Below, piece after piece: positions 30,727-41,494 of a DNA stretch of 64,000 nucleotides (position 1 is the first letter of the stretch; each line of letters begins with the position of its first letter). The position numbers and the translations under genes were made by a program. The DNA is taken from positions 62,001 through 126,000 of the forward strand of contig NZ_BMGG01000004.1 in the NCBI RefSeq assembly GCF_014640075.1, read 5' to 3'. The DNA is from Chelatococcus reniformis (GTDB lineage Bacteria > Pseudomonadota > Alphaproteobacteria > Rhizobiales > Beijerinckiaceae). The notes under the pieces were generated by a model that saw only the letters and a program-made list of their open reading frames with translations, ran no database searches and was not told where the DNA came from.

Positions 30727-32721
30727 TCAGCGGCGGGTCAGGCCGAGGGCGGCCTTCATGCGCCGGTCGTAGCCGTAGATGTCGTCGCGGGCGAGCAGCT
30801 TGCCACTGTCGTCGACCGCCGTGGTGAAATAGGTCAGGTGGATCGGCAACGGCTGTTGCAGGTTGATGGTCCGCTCGCCGCGACCGACCATCGATTTGAT
30901 CTTGGCCTCGGTCCATGCTCCGCCGAGCACCAGCTCGGCAAAGCGCATCGGCTTGTCCACGCGCACGCAGCCGTGGCTGAAGGCGCGGCTGCCGCTGCCG
31001 AACAGGGCGCGCTGGGGCGTGTCGTGCAGATAGACGGCGTGGTCGTTGGGGAACATGAACTTGATGTGGCCCAGCGCGTTGCGCTCGCCCGGCGGCTGCC
31101 GCACGTAAAGATTGCCGCCGCGGCGCACCACCTCGTAGCCTCGCTTGGCCGCGTAGTGCGGGTCCCGCGCCAGTCCCGGCAGGAACTCCTTCTTGAGGAT
31201 CGACGGCGGCACGAACCACGACGGATTGACGATGGCGTACTGCATCGTGTGGGAGAAGACAGGCGTCGGGCTCTCGGGCTTGCCGACGATGACGCGGGCC
31301 TCGTAGGCGATCGTGCCGCTCTTGACGACCCGGACCATGTATTCGGGAATGCTGACGAAGATGTAGTCGGCGCCGAGATCGCGCGGCAGCCAGCGCCAGC
31401 GCTCCATGTTGACGATGATGTCGCTCGTGTTGCCGGCCGAAGGGATGTCGCCCCCGGCCATGGCGAGCAGGGTCTGACGATTGAGCACGCCGTTCGCGTG
31501 CAGCCCGTTCTCCTGCTGGAACTTGGCGACGGCGGCGGCGACTTGCTCGTCGTAGAGCTGATCGTCGGCCGGCGACAGGGCGAAGCGCACGCGGACCAGG
31601 GGCACCCGCGGGTCGCGCATGCCGACCCGCAGCGTCTTGCCCGGCGGCACCCGCACCTGAGGCTGCTGCGGGGAGCGGGTGGCCTGCATGTCGGCCAGCT
31701 TGCGCTTGAGCGCCTGGTAGCCGGCGAGCGGCGGGTTGTAGCCCGCCAGAACCCGGCCCGCGTCGCCGGCGCTCGTCAGCGCATCGAGCACCTGTGCCGG
31801 CTCGGGCAACGCGAGGGTCGGCGTGATCAGGGCTGAGACCTTGCGCAGGTCGAGCCGGCCGCCGGCCGCGTCGCGCGCATAGAGCACGGCGGCGACGGAG
31901 AGTTTGATGTCCGCCTCGGCCAGCGCCGCTTCCGGCTGCGCGGGGGGCAGTATCGCGATCGACGGCACCACGTAGTCCGTCGGCTCCAGTCCGTCCTCGT
32001 AGGCCCTTTCCAACTGACCTATGACCGCGCGGGCGGCGACCGACCAGCCGCCGCCTTCGATCCACAGTGGCTTGCCGCTGCGCGCCAGGTAGTACTGCTT
32101 CACCGCCTCGCGCTGCTCCTTCCCAAGCCGGCTCTGGCTCAGCAGGTCGGGCGCCTCCAGCCTCTGGGCCAGCATCGCATCGAGGGCCTCCGCGCCGAGA
32201 GCCGGTGTCGGTGCAGCCGGCTGGGCCGCCGGGGGCTGATATGCGGCCGCGCGCGGTGCCGACTCGCGCTGAGCCGGCAGGCCCGGGGCCGTCGTATTCG
32301 CCGGATCGGGCGGCCCGAGCGGTGCGGGGCGCGTGAGTGCCTTGAGCTCCTCCGGCCGGCTGGCCAGGGGCACAGGGGGCGCGACGCCGGTCGACGGATC
32401 GATGGCGTCGATGATGGAGGATAGCTGATCGCCGCGCCCGGTCAGCGGGGCCGCCTGGGCCGAGCGGGTGAGGGGGCGGAGTGACATCGGGGCGTGCTGG
32501 ATGGCCCGGATGGTGCCAGCAGCGCCCGGGGCCAGCAGCCGCTCCAACTCGAAGCCCGCGGCCGGGCGGCCTACGGCCACGCTCTCGCTGATTGTCGAGC
32601 GAACGATATCCTGATGCGTCGCGTTCGGCCGAGGCGACGGCTCCAGGGCCAGGGCCGATGTGGCCAGCGAGACGGCGAGGATGGCTGCAGCCATGCGCGT
32701 CGTTTCGCCGGATAAACGCAT
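30727..32721 (-). CDS. L,D-transpeptidase, YcbB/LdtD-like
   Basis: Periplasmic enzyme forming 3-3 peptidoglycan crosslinks or related linkages. The 664-residue protein has a signal peptide (residues 1-26, ending SALALE), a Pro-rich linker to about 160, an LdtD-type scaffold region, a peptidoglycan-binding domain around residue 400 (VAAAVAKFQQENGLHANGVLNRQT), and a YkuD domain with catalytic SHGCVRV (Cys585). The start at 32721 gives a clean signal peptide. It lies 158 bases downstream of an AAA+/Fis regulator gene and upstream of a MepK-like endopeptidase, all on the minus strand, suggesting a wall-remodelling module. Confidence 0.92.
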   Translation of the reverse strand: MRLSGETTRMAAAILAVSLATSALALEPSPRPNATHQDIVRSTISESVAVGRPAAGFELERLLAPGAAGTIRAIQHAPMSLRPLTRSAQAAPLTGRGDQLSSIIDAIDPSTGVAPPVPLASRPEELKALTRPAPLGPPDPANTTAPGLPAQRESAPRAAAYQPPAAQPAAPTPALGAEALDAMLAQRLEAPDLLSQSRLGKEQREAVKQYYLARSGKPLWIEGGGWSVAARAVIGQLERAYEDGLEPTDYVVPSIAILPPAQPEAALAEADIKLSVAAVLYARDAAGGRLDLRKVSALITPTLALPEPAQVLDALTSAGDAGRVLAGYNPPLAGYQALKRKLADMQATRSPQQPQVRVPPGKTLRVGMRDPRVPLVRVRFALSPADDQLYDEQVAAAVAKFQQENGLHANGVLNRQTLLAMAGGDIPSAGNTSDIIVNMERWRWLPRDLGADYIFVSIPEYMVRVVKSGTIAYEARVIVGKPESPTPVFSHTMQYAIVNPSWFVPPSILKKEFLPGLARDPHYAAKRGYEVVRRGGNLYVRQPPGERNALGHIKFMFPNDHAVYLHDTPQRALFGSGSRAFSHGCVRVDKPMRFAELVLGGAWTEAKIKSMVGRGERTINLQQPLPIHLTYFTTAVDDSGKLLARDDIYGYDRRMKAALGLTRR

Positions 32722-32879
32722 GGAGGTCCCCTGTCGCAAGAGCACGCAGATGCCTGCGGGCAAGAGATGCGCGCCCGAGTGTGGCCGTGCAAGGCCTTTA
32801 GGCGCATCGACCTCAGTCCTGCGATCAATTGCCGGCGACTGTGCTCTAGGCGTCACCGGCGTGGGCGCTGCCTGGCGGG

Positions 32880-33950
<1,071 letters not shown>

Positions 33951-34090
33951 GCTGGGAGAGGAACGGTAAAGTCCGTGTTAACGTTAATGGCGGCGACGGC
34001 GCCCGCACGCAGCCGATGCTGCATTTGCGCAGCGGCACCACATATCCGATATCAACGTACACAGTTCCGCCCGTTGTCCCGAGGTGCCCG

Positions 34091-35947
34091 ATGACCGCGT
34101 TCGCCCGCCCGTCTCCCTTCGCACGCCGGCACTTTGCGCACGGCCACCCCGGCGCTGCGGCCGGCCCGTCTGTGATCGGCGCCCTGCCGGAATGGGACCT
34201 GAGCGCACTCTATCCGGCGATGGATTCTCCCGAATACGCCGCGGCCCTCGCCCGGGTCGATGCCGACTGCAAGAGCTTCGCCGACGACTATCGCGGCCGC
34301 ATCGGCGCGATCGCCGAAGCGGCGGACGCCGATGACGCCCTCGACGCGGCGATTCGGCGCTACGAGACGATCGAGGATCTGCTGGGGCGGGTCATGTCCT
34401 ACGCCGGGCTGGTCTATTCGGGCGACACCACCGATCCCACCCGGGCCAAGTTCTACGGTGATGCCCAGGAGCGCATCACCGCCGCCAGCGCCAATCTACT
34501 GTTCTTCCAGCTCGAGCTGAACCGGCTCGACGACGCCCGCATCGCGACGCTGCTGGCGGGCGAGCGGCTGGGCCACTGGCGGCCGTGGCTGGACGATATC
34601 CGCAAGGAGAAGCCCTACCAGCTCGACGACGAGCTGGAGCGTTTGTTCCACGAGAAGTCGGTGACCGGCCGCGGCGCCTGGAACCGGCTGTTCGACGAGA
34701 CCATGGCGAGCCTGCGCTTCGAGGTGAACGGTGAGGAACTGACTCTCGAGCCCACCCTCAACAAGCTGCAGGACGCGGACGGCACCGTGCGCAAGGCGGC
34801 GGCGGCGGCGCTGACGAAGGTCTTCCAGGAGAATTTGCGCGTCTTCACGCTGATCACCAACACCCTCGCCAAGGACAAGGAGATCTCAGATCGCTGGCGC
34901 GGGTTCGAGGATGTGGCCGACAGCCGCCACCTGGCCAACCGGGTCGAGCGTGAGGTCGTCGATGCCTTGGTCGCCGCGGTGCAGGCCGCCTATCCGCGCC
35001 TGTCGCACCGTTACTACGCGCTCAAGGCCAGATGGTTCGGCCAGCCGCAGCTGGAGTTCTGGGATCGCAATGCGCCGCTGCCGAAGACCGAGCAGCGCGC
35101 CATCGGCTGGGACGAGGCACGCGACACGGTGCTGTCAGCCTATCAGGCCTTCTCGCCTCAGATGGCGGGCATTGCCCGCCGCTTCTTCGACGGCCGCTGG
35201 ATCGATGCGCCGGTGCGGCCGGGCAAGGCGCCGGGCGCCTTCGCGCATCCGACCGTGCCTTCGGCCCATCCCTTCGTGCTGCTCAACTACCAGGGCAAGC
35301 CGCGGGACGTGATGACGCTCGCCCACGAACTCGGGCACGGCGTGCATCAGGTGCTGGCGGCACCGCACGGCGCCCTGATGGCGCCGACGCCGCTGACGCT
35401 GGCGGAGACCGCCTCGGTGTTCGGCGAGATGCTCACCTTCCGCCGCCTCATCGAGGCGGCCGAGCCCCGCGCGCGCAAGGCGATGCTGGCGGCCAAGGTG
35501 GAGGACATGATCAACACCGTGGTGCGGCAGGTCGCCTTCTACAGCTTCGAGCGCCGCGTCCACACCGAGCGCCAGCAGGGGGAGCTCACGGCCGAGCGCC
35601 TGAACGAGATCTGGCTCGGCGTCCAGGCCGAGAGCCTGGGCCCGGCGATCCGCCTGGGCGAGGGCTACGGGGTCTATTGGACCTATATTCCCCACTTCAT
35701 CCATTCGCCGTTCTACGTCTATGCCTATGCCTTCGGCGACTGCCTGGTGAACTCGCTCTACGGCGTCTACCAGAAGGCTCAGGACGGCTTCGCCGAGCGC
35801 TACCTGGCCATGCTCGCGGCCGGCGGCACCAAGCATCATTCCGAACTCCTGGCGCCGTTCGGGCTCGACGCCACAGATCCCGGCTTCTGGCAGATCGGCC
35901 TCAACATGATCGAGAGCATGATCGCGGAGCTGGAGGGGATGGACTGA
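34091..35947 (+). CDS. pepF: Oligoendopeptidase F (M3 family)
   Basis: 618-residue cytosolic zinc metallopeptidase that trims oligopeptides. The zinc site is MTLAHELGHGVHQ (HExxH) with the downstream ligand Glu in TLAETASVFGEM. The M3B N-terminal helical domain precedes it, and the C-terminus contains YWTYIPHFIHSPFYVYAYAFG, the substrate-binding Tyr/His segment. ATG 34091 fits both homology and spacing from the divergent regulator gene. No signal peptide is seen. Confidence 0.94.
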   Translation: MTAFARPSPFARRHFAHGHPGAAAGPSVIGALPEWDLSALYPAMDSPEYAAALARVDADCKSFADDYRGRIGAIAEAADADDALDAAIRRYETIEDLLGRVMSYAGLVYSGDTTDPTRAKFYGDAQERITAASANLLFFQLELNRLDDARIATLLAGERLGHWRPWLDDIRKEKPYQLDDELERLFHEKSVTGRGAWNRLFDETMASLRFEVNGEELTLEPTLNKLQDADGTVRKAAAAALTKVFQENLRVFTLITNTLAKDKEISDRWRGFEDVADSRHLANRVEREVVDALVAAVQAAYPRLSHRYYALKARWFGQPQLEFWDRNAPLPKTEQRAIGWDEARDTVLSAYQAFSPQMAGIARRFFDGRWIDAPVRPGKAPGAFAHPTVPSAHPFVLLNYQGKPRDVMTLAHELGHGVHQVLAAPHGALMAPTPLTLAETASVFGEMLTFRRLIEAAEPRARKAMLAAKVEDMINTVVRQVAFYSFERRVHTERQQGELTAERLNEIWLGVQAESLGPAIRLGEGYGVYWTYIPHFIHSPFYVYAYAFGDCLVNSLYGVYQKAQDGFAERYLAMLAAGGTKHHSELLAPFGLDATDPGFWQIGLNMIESMIAELEGMD

Positions 35948-35963
35948 CCGCCATGGTGCGACC

Positions 35964-36479
35964 GTGAGTTGGCTCGACTTCGTCGCTAGAACGGTGTTGG
36001 GCGGCATCGCGCTCCTGGGTTGCCTCCTGCTCGCAGGGTTCGGCTACGTGGCGGTGGTGACATATGTCGAGAGCCGCACGCGATACGACCGCCACAATTC
36101 AGACTACCGGTACGTCACTCAGCAATTGAAGCCGAGCGCGGACGGCGGCTGGGCCGCCGGTGCCATCGATCTGCACCGGATAAATGGCGGTAACTGGCAG
36201 ATCCTCTGCGTCATCGGCGCCTATGAGAGCCCAGAGACGCTCGGCGCCGAGGCGGCGCGCCGGCAGATCGCCCTGGTGTCGATGGAACGGATCGCCATAG
36301 GGACATTCGCCGCCTCGGAGATCGATGAAGGCGAGGGCGCTATTGCGTTCGTCGACGGTCAGGGGCGCGGGCGGGTCGTGCTGATCGACGGCTTCGAGCG
36401 TCTTATACCGCAGAACGGCACGCGCTGCTTCTCGCAGGATACCCGCGAGGTTACCCTGCCCATCCCGCGTGATCCTTGA
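35964..36479 (+). CDS. Hypothetical protein with one N-terminal membrane helix
   Basis: 171 residues starting with GTG. A hydrophobic helix at about 8-32 (VLGGIALLGCLLLAGFGYVAVV) anchors a mainly hydrophilic domain with two Cys (NWQILCVIGAY and GTRCFSQD) that probably faces the periplasm. I do not recognise the family. It begins 17 bases after pepF and may be cotranscribed. An in-frame ATG at 35953 does not exist; the GTG is the first reasonable start. Confidence 0.55.
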   Translation: MSWLDFVARTVLGGIALLGCLLLAGFGYVAVVTYVESRTRYDRHNSDYRYVTQQLKPSADGGWAAGAIDLHRINGGNWQILCVIGAYESPETLGAEAARRQIALVSMERIAIGTFAASEIDEGEGAIAFVDGQGRGRVVLIDGFERLIPQNGTRCFSQDTREVTLPIPRDP

Positions 36480-36603
36480 CGCCAGAGCCGACCGGGTCGA
36501 CCGGTTGGCTCCCGGCCAGCCCGCGTGGCCTCTGGGCCGAATCCCCCACGGTGCCGATCGCCGGCACCGTTACCACCAGATCGATACCATAGGGAGAAAC
36601 GCC

Positions 36604-37017
36604 ATGACCGACATCGCCTACCAGGCCATCCTGCCGGAGGGCTGGCCGCGGCCGCGCGGCTTCGCCCATGCGGTCGTCGCCAGCGGCACGCGGAGCGTGC
36701 GCATCGCCGGCCAGCTCGGCAAGCAGCCGGGTGAGGCCCATGTGGCGGAAGGGCTCGACCTGGGCGCGCAATGGCGCCTCGCCATGGGAAATCTGGTCGC
36801 CGTGCTGAAGGCGGCCGGCGGCGAGCCGCAACACGTGGTGATGCTGCGCGCCTACGTCACCGACATGGCCGCTTTCAACCGGAGCGGGGCCGCGGTCGGC
36901 GAGGCCTGGGGCGCGACGCTCGGCCGCCATTTCCCGGCGATGACGCTGGTGCAGGTCTCCGGTCTCGTCGACCCCCATGCGATGGTCGAGATCGAGGGCG
37001 AGGCGATTCTGCCATGA
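36604..37017 (+). CDS. RidA/YjgF-type family protein
   Basis: 137-residue Rid-superfamily protein; the best-known members deaminate reactive enamine/imine intermediates. Visible features are the SGTRSVRIAGQLG strand, the RLAMGNLVAVLKAAGGEP helix, VVMLRAYVTDM and VQVSGLVDPHAMVEIEGEA. The canonical active-site Arg of RidA (usually in R-x-E near the C-terminus) is not obvious, so this may belong to a Rid subgroup with another role. GGGAG (36592-36596) precedes the ATG. Confidence 0.85.
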   Translation: MTDIAYQAILPEGWPRPRGFAHAVVASGTRSVRIAGQLGKQPGEAHVAEGLDLGAQWRLAMGNLVAVLKAAGGEPQHVVMLRAYVTDMAAFNRSGAAVGEAWGATLGRHFPAMTLVQVSGLVDPHAMVEIEGEAILP

Positions 37018-37193
37018 GCGAGCGGCTGGCCGTCCGGCTTCCGGGTGGCTCGCGCCGCATCGGACGGACAGGGTGGGCCGCCCGCGGCCGCGAGATCCCG
37101 TGCGGCCGATGATCGCCTGTCGCCGCGGCCCGCTGGATCGCGCCGCGGCACCCCCCACATGAGCGCTCGGCCCCTGCCACCGCGAGCCCGCCG

Positions 37194-38570
37194 ATGACCG
37201 ACCGCGAAGCGAACCGCTTTTCCGCCCGGGCCGCACGCTATGCGCGCGTCGGTGCCAACGTGGGCGGCGTCGCCGCCCGCATCGCTGCCGGACGCATGCT
37301 GGGCGGGGCCGGCGGCCGGGGCGCCGACGCGGCGGCCCTGGCCGGCGCCCTGGGCGGCCTCAAGGGGCCGATCATGAAGGTCGCCCAGCTCATGGCGACG
37401 ATCCCCGACGTGCTGCCCCCGGAATACGCGGCCGAGCTGCAGAAGCTGCAGGCCGATGCGCCGCCCATGGGCGCGGCCTTCGTCAAGCGCCGCATGATGG
37501 CCGAGCTCGGGCCGGATTGGCAGGGCCGCTTTGCCGGCTTCGATCTGCATCCGGCGGCGGCCGCCTCCCTCGGCCAAGTGCACCGCGCCACGGCCAAGAC
37601 CGGCGAGCTGTTGGCCTGCAAGCTGCAATACCCCGACATGCAGTCGGCGGTGGAGGCGGATCTGCGCCAGCTCGACCTGCTGTTCGCCATTCACCGGCGC
37701 ATGGACCCGGCCATCGACACGCGCGAGATCGCCAAGGAGATCGGTGCCCGCGTGCGCGAGGAGCTGGACTACGTCCGCGAGGCTCGCCACGCGGTGCTCT
37801 ACCGGCACATTCTGGCGGATACCCCGCAGGTACGCGTGCCCGGTGTCTGGCCGGCGCTGTCGACCGGCCGCCTGCTGACGCTCGACTGGCTGGACGGCCG
37901 CAAGCTGCTCAGCGTCAAGGAGGCTGACCTGCCGGTGCGCAACCGCATCGCTACGGCCATGTACAAGGCCTGGTGGCATCCCTTCAGCCACTACGGCGTG
38001 ATCCACGGCGATCCCCACCTGGGCAATTACACCGTGTTCGACGCCGACCGCGGCGACGGCGTCGTCGAGCCCGCCGGCATCAATCTGCTCGACTACGGCT
38101 GCATCCGCATCTTCCCGCCGCGCTTCGTCGGCGGCGTCGTCGACCTTTATGTCGGCCTGCGCGACGGCGATGGCGAGCGCACCGTGCACGCCTACGAGAC
38201 GTGGGGCTTCAAGCAGCTGTCGCGGGAGATCGTCGAGGTGCTGAACATCTGGGCCCGCTTCATCTACGGCCCCATGCTCGAGGACCGGGTGCGCACGGTC
38301 GCCGACGGCGTGGCGCCCGCCGAATACGGACGCAAGCAGGCCTTCCAGGTGCACCAGGCGCTGAAGCGCATGGGCCCGGTCACCGTGCCGCGGGAGTTCG
38401 TGTTCATGGACCGGGCCGCCATCGGCCTGGGCGGCGTCTTCCTGCACCTGGGCGCCGAGCTGAACTTCCACCGCCTGTTCGAAGCTGAGATCGAGAGCTT
38501 TTCCGTCGCGCGTCTTGAAGCCCGCCAGGGCGAAGCGCTGGCCGCCGCCGGCCTCGGCGTCGCAGCGTAG
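37194..38570 (+). CDS. ABC1/AarF (UbiB-like) atypical kinase family protein
   Basis: 458-residue member of the UbiB/COQ8 family linked with ubiquinone synthesis. Motifs: KVAQLMA where COQ8 proteins have KxGQ, the AAASLGQVH Ala-rich loop, ACKLQYPDM with the nucleotide Lys, the EELDYVREA ExD segment, HGDPHLGNY catalytic loop and LLDYGCIR in place of DFG. The Gly of KxGQ is Ala here. No C-terminal membrane helices are apparent, unlike E. coli UbiB. It may be an ATPase rather than a kinase. Confidence 0.88.
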   Translation: MTDREANRFSARAARYARVGANVGGVAARIAAGRMLGGAGGRGADAAALAGALGGLKGPIMKVAQLMATIPDVLPPEYAAELQKLQADAPPMGAAFVKRRMMAELGPDWQGRFAGFDLHPAAAASLGQVHRATAKTGELLACKLQYPDMQSAVEADLRQLDLLFAIHRRMDPAIDTREIAKEIGARVREELDYVREARHAVLYRHILADTPQVRVPGVWPALSTGRLLTLDWLDGRKLLSVKEADLPVRNRIATAMYKAWWHPFSHYGVIHGDPHLGNYTVFDADRGDGVVEPAGINLLDYGCIRIFPPRFVGGVVDLYVGLRDGDGERTVHAYETWGFKQLSREIVEVLNIWARFIYGPMLEDRVRTVADGVAPAEYGRKQAFQVHQALKRMGPVTVPREFVFMDRAAIGLGGVFLHLGAELNFHRLFEAEIESFSVARLEARQGEALAAAGLGVAA

Positions 38571-38683
38571 CGCGCGCGGTGCCTCCGATTCCGCCGTCTC
38601 TGTCCTGAGGCCGTATCGGCGTTGCCCGTGCCGGGGGCGGCAGCGCATGATCGCGATGTGGGGCGCCGCAGCCGGGTGAGTGA

Positions 38684-40072
38684 ATGGTCTATCGTCAGAG
38701 CGCAGGACAGAGCAGCTTCGTCTTTGCCGATCTAGCGGACCTCATGGCCAAGGCGACGCCGCTGCGCTCGGGCGACCGCCTCGCGGGCATCGGCGCCGGC
38801 TCGGCCGAGGAGCGCGTCGCCGCCGCCATGTGCCTCGCCGACGTGCCGCTGAAGCGCTTCCTCAGCGAGGCGGTGGTTCCGTACGAGACCGACGAGGTGA
38901 CGCGCCTGATCGTCGACGGCCATGACGCGGCGGCGTTCGCACCGGTGGCCCACCTGACGGTCGGCGGCTTCCGCGACTGGCTGCTGTCCGATGCCGCCCC
39001 GAGCGAGGCGCTGGCAGCGCTGGCGCCGGGGCTCATGCCCGAGATGGTCGCGGCGGTGTCCAAGCTGATGCGCAACCAGGACCTGGTGCTGGTGGCCCGC
39101 AAGTGCCGGGTGGCGACGCGGTTCCGTAGCACGATCGGCCTGCCCGGTACCATGGCGGTGCGCCTGCAACCCAACCATCCGACCGATGATGCGGCGGGCA
39201 TCACCGCCTCGATCGTCGACGGCCTTCTCTACGGCTGCGGCGATGCGGTGATCGGCATCAATCCCGCATCCGACAACCTCACCGCCCTCGGCGACCTGCT
39301 GCGGCTGCTGGACGATGTGATCCACCGTTTCGCCATCCCGACGCAGGGCTGCGTGCTGACCCACGTGACCAGCTCGATCGCCCTGATCGAGGCGGGCGCG
39401 CCGGTCGACCTGGTGTTCCAGTCGATCGCCGGCACCCAGGCGGCGAACCGGTCTTTCGGCATCGATCTGGCCGTGCTGCGCGAGGGGCTGGCCGCCGGGC
39501 GCTCGCTCGGCCGCGGCACCATCGGCGACAACCTCATGTATTTCGAGACGGGGCAGGGCTCGGCGCTGTCGGCCGATGCGCACCATGGCGTCGACCAGCA
39601 GACGCTGGAGGCGCGGGCCTACGGGGTGGCGCGGGCCTTCGAGCCGCTGCTGGTCAACTCCGTCGTCGGCTTCATCGGCCCCGAATATCTCTACGACGGC
39701 AAGCAGATCATCCGCGCGGGATTGGAGGATCATTTCTGCGGCAAGCTGCTCGGCCTGCCTCTGGGGATGGACATCTGCTACACCAACCATGCCGAGGCCG
39801 ACCAGGACGACATGGACACCTTGCTGACCTTGCTGGCGGTGGCCGGCGTGGCCTTCGTGATGGGTGTTCCCGGCGCCGACGACGTGATGCTGAACTACCA
39901 GTCGACCTCCTTTCACGACCAGCTCTACGTGCGCGAGGTGGTGGGCTGCCGGCGGGCCCCGGAGTTCGAGGCCTGGTTGCGGCAGATGGGGATCACCGGG
40001 GAGGACGGGCGCCTGGCGGGGCGCTCGGGCCGCCACCCGCTGCTCCTGGGGCTCACCGGTGAGGCGGCGTGA
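38684..40072 (+). CDS. eutB: Ethanolamine ammonia-lyase large subunit
   Basis: 462-residue catalytic subunit that with EutC and adenosylcobalamin converts ethanolamine to acetaldehyde and ammonia. Family segments include KLMRNQDLVLVARKC, FRSTIGLPGTMAVRLQPNHPTDD, INPASDNL, TQGCVLTHVT, FQSIAGTQAAN and DDVMLNYQSTSFHD. Length and motifs match EutB end to end. The stop overlaps the eutC start (GTGA, 40069-40072). No reactivase (eutA), cobalamin adenosyltransferase or microcompartment shell genes are in the window. Confidence 0.96.
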   Translation: MVYRQSAGQSSFVFADLADLMAKATPLRSGDRLAGIGAGSAEERVAAAMCLADVPLKRFLSEAVVPYETDEVTRLIVDGHDAAAFAPVAHLTVGGFRDWLLSDAAPSEALAALAPGLMPEMVAAVSKLMRNQDLVLVARKCRVATRFRSTIGLPGTMAVRLQPNHPTDDAAGITASIVDGLLYGCGDAVIGINPASDNLTALGDLLRLLDDVIHRFAIPTQGCVLTHVTSSIALIEAGAPVDLVFQSIAGTQAANRSFGIDLAVLREGLAAGRSLGRGTIGDNLMYFETGQGSALSADAHHGVDQQTLEARAYGVARAFEPLLVNSVVGFIGPEYLYDGKQIIRAGLEDHFCGKLLGLPLGMDICYTNHAEADQDDMDTLLTLLAVAGVAFVMGVPGADDVMLNYQSTSFHDQLYVREVVGCRRAPEFEAWLRQMGITGEDGRLAGRSGRHPLLLGLTGEAA

Positions 40073-40884
40073 GCGCCGTCGTCCCCGATCCCTGGGCCAG
40101 GCTCGCGGCCCTGACGCCGGCGCGCATCGCGCTCGGCCGGGTCGGCGCGAGCCTGCCGACCGGCGAGGCGTTGCGCTTTGCCCTCGCCCATGCCCGGGCG
40201 CGCGATGCCGTGCACGTTCCGCTCGACGTGGAGCAGGTGGCGACCGCGATCCGCGCTGAGGGTTTCCAGACGCTGAGCGTCGCGAGCGCCGCGCCGTCGC
40301 GGCCGGCCTATCTGGTGCGGCCCGACCTGGGGCGGCGGCTGAGCGACGACGGCCGCGCCGCGCTGCGCGCCTGGGCCTCATCCCGGCCCGAGCCTCCGCC
40401 GGCGGGGGAGCCTCGCTGCGACCTGGCCATCGTGGTCGCCGACGGCCTGTCGTCGGCCGCCACCCAGGCCCACGCGGCGCCGCTGCTCGCCTGCCTGAGG
40501 CCGCTCATCGCGCGCGAGGGCTGGACGACGGCGCCCGTCGTCGTTGCCACGCAGGCCCGCGTCGCCCTGGGCGACGCGATCGGCGAGGCGATGGGCGCGC
40601 GCGCCGTCGCCGTGCTGATCGGCGAACGGCCAGGTCTCTCTGCGCCCGACAGCCTCGGCGTCTACCTGACCTTCGCGCCGCGCGTGGGCCGCAGCGACGG
40701 CGAACGCAACTGCATCTCCAACATTCACGGGGCCGGGCTGCCGCTGACGACGGCGGCGACCAGGCTGGTCTGGCTGCTGCGCGAGGCGTTCGTGCGACGC
40801 CTGACCGGCGTCGCGCTCAAGGACGAGAGCGATCTGGCGCTCGTGGGTGCCGAAAATGCACCCACATTGTCGCGGCCCCCGTGA
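40069..40884 (+). CDS. eutC: Ethanolamine ammonia-lyase small subunit
   Basis: 271 residues, partner of EutB, contributing to adenosylcobalamin binding. The N-terminal TPARIALGRVGASLPTGEALRF segment, AIVVADGLSSAA, IGERPGLSAPDSLGVYLTF and the C-terminal NCISNIHGAGLP motif with Cys are typical. It begins with GTG inside the eutB stop region, so the two are translationally coupled. Confidence 0.95.
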   Translation: MSAVVPDPWARLAALTPARIALGRVGASLPTGEALRFALAHARARDAVHVPLDVEQVATAIRAEGFQTLSVASAAPSRPAYLVRPDLGRRLSDDGRAALRAWASSRPEPPPAGEPRCDLAIVVADGLSSAATQAHAAPLLACLRPLIAREGWTTAPVVVATQARVALGDAIGEAMGARAVAVLIGERPGLSAPDSLGVYLTFAPRVGRSDGERNCISNIHGAGLPLTTAATRLVWLLREAFVRRLTGVALKDESDLALVGAENAPTLSRPP

Positions 40885-41173
40885 GTGCGATCATGTCTGT
40901 GCGGGGCCGCCGGGCTCGTCGGGACGCCGTGTAGCGGCGCAATAAGCTTTTGAATCTGAAGCTCTTTGCTTCCTGGAAGGGGCGCTGTCCGACGGCATCG
41001 CGCGCCGGCGCCGAAACCGGTCTGCCCCGATCGGGACACATTGCCAGCGCCGAAGCCTTGGGCTAAATGCCCATGAAACTCGTCATGCGCTTTCCGGCTG
41101 CCGTCTTCCGCGCCCTGCACCAGCGCCGGCTGTCAGCCGGAACCCGGCGCGCCCGACCTTGGGGAACGTCTCT
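40885..41173. other. Intergenic region before the oxidase subunit IV gene
   Basis: 289 bases. A fragment AAGCTTTTGAATCTGAAGCTCTTTGCTTCC (40944-40974) resembles the tail of family B repeats. I see no further gene. A promoter for the downstream operon is expected but not assignable by eye. Confidence 0.4.
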
Positions 41174-41329
41174 ATGGCCGACCACGCCCAGACCGCCACC
41201 GCCGACGGCCACCCGGACATGGACTACGCCGAGCACCACCGCACCTACGACCGCTTCATCGCCTTTTCGAAGTGGACGATCGTGGCGATCATCGTCATCC
41301 TCGCTTTGATGGCGTTCTTCCTGGTCTGA
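41174..41329 (+). CDS. aa3-type cytochrome c oxidase subunit IV (small bacterial form)
   Basis: 51 residues: a charged N-terminal half containing DYAEHHRTYDRFIAFSKW and one C-terminal membrane helix (WTIVAIIVILALMAFFLV). The His-rich YxxHxxTYxxF segment followed by a single helix is the hallmark of the bacterial aa3 oxidase subunit IV family. It is far from the oxidase core genes but directly upstream of the transhydrogenase genes, as in other Rhizobiales. Too short for many gene finders. Confidence 0.88.
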   Translation: MADHAQTATADGHPDMDYAEHHRTYDRFIAFSKWTIVAIIVILALMAFFLV

Positions 41330-41494
41330 TCGACGTCCTGCGACTATCGACGGCGGAGCTGCGCGCCGCGTAGGGCCGTCGGAGGCCGCACGGCCCGGTG
41401 TCGGCCAGCAATCTGCTCAAAATCGAATAGAGAGCGGTTCTCAGCCGTTCGGACATTCCGTCCGGTCTCGGGCACCGCTCAGGAGGGAATGCCG

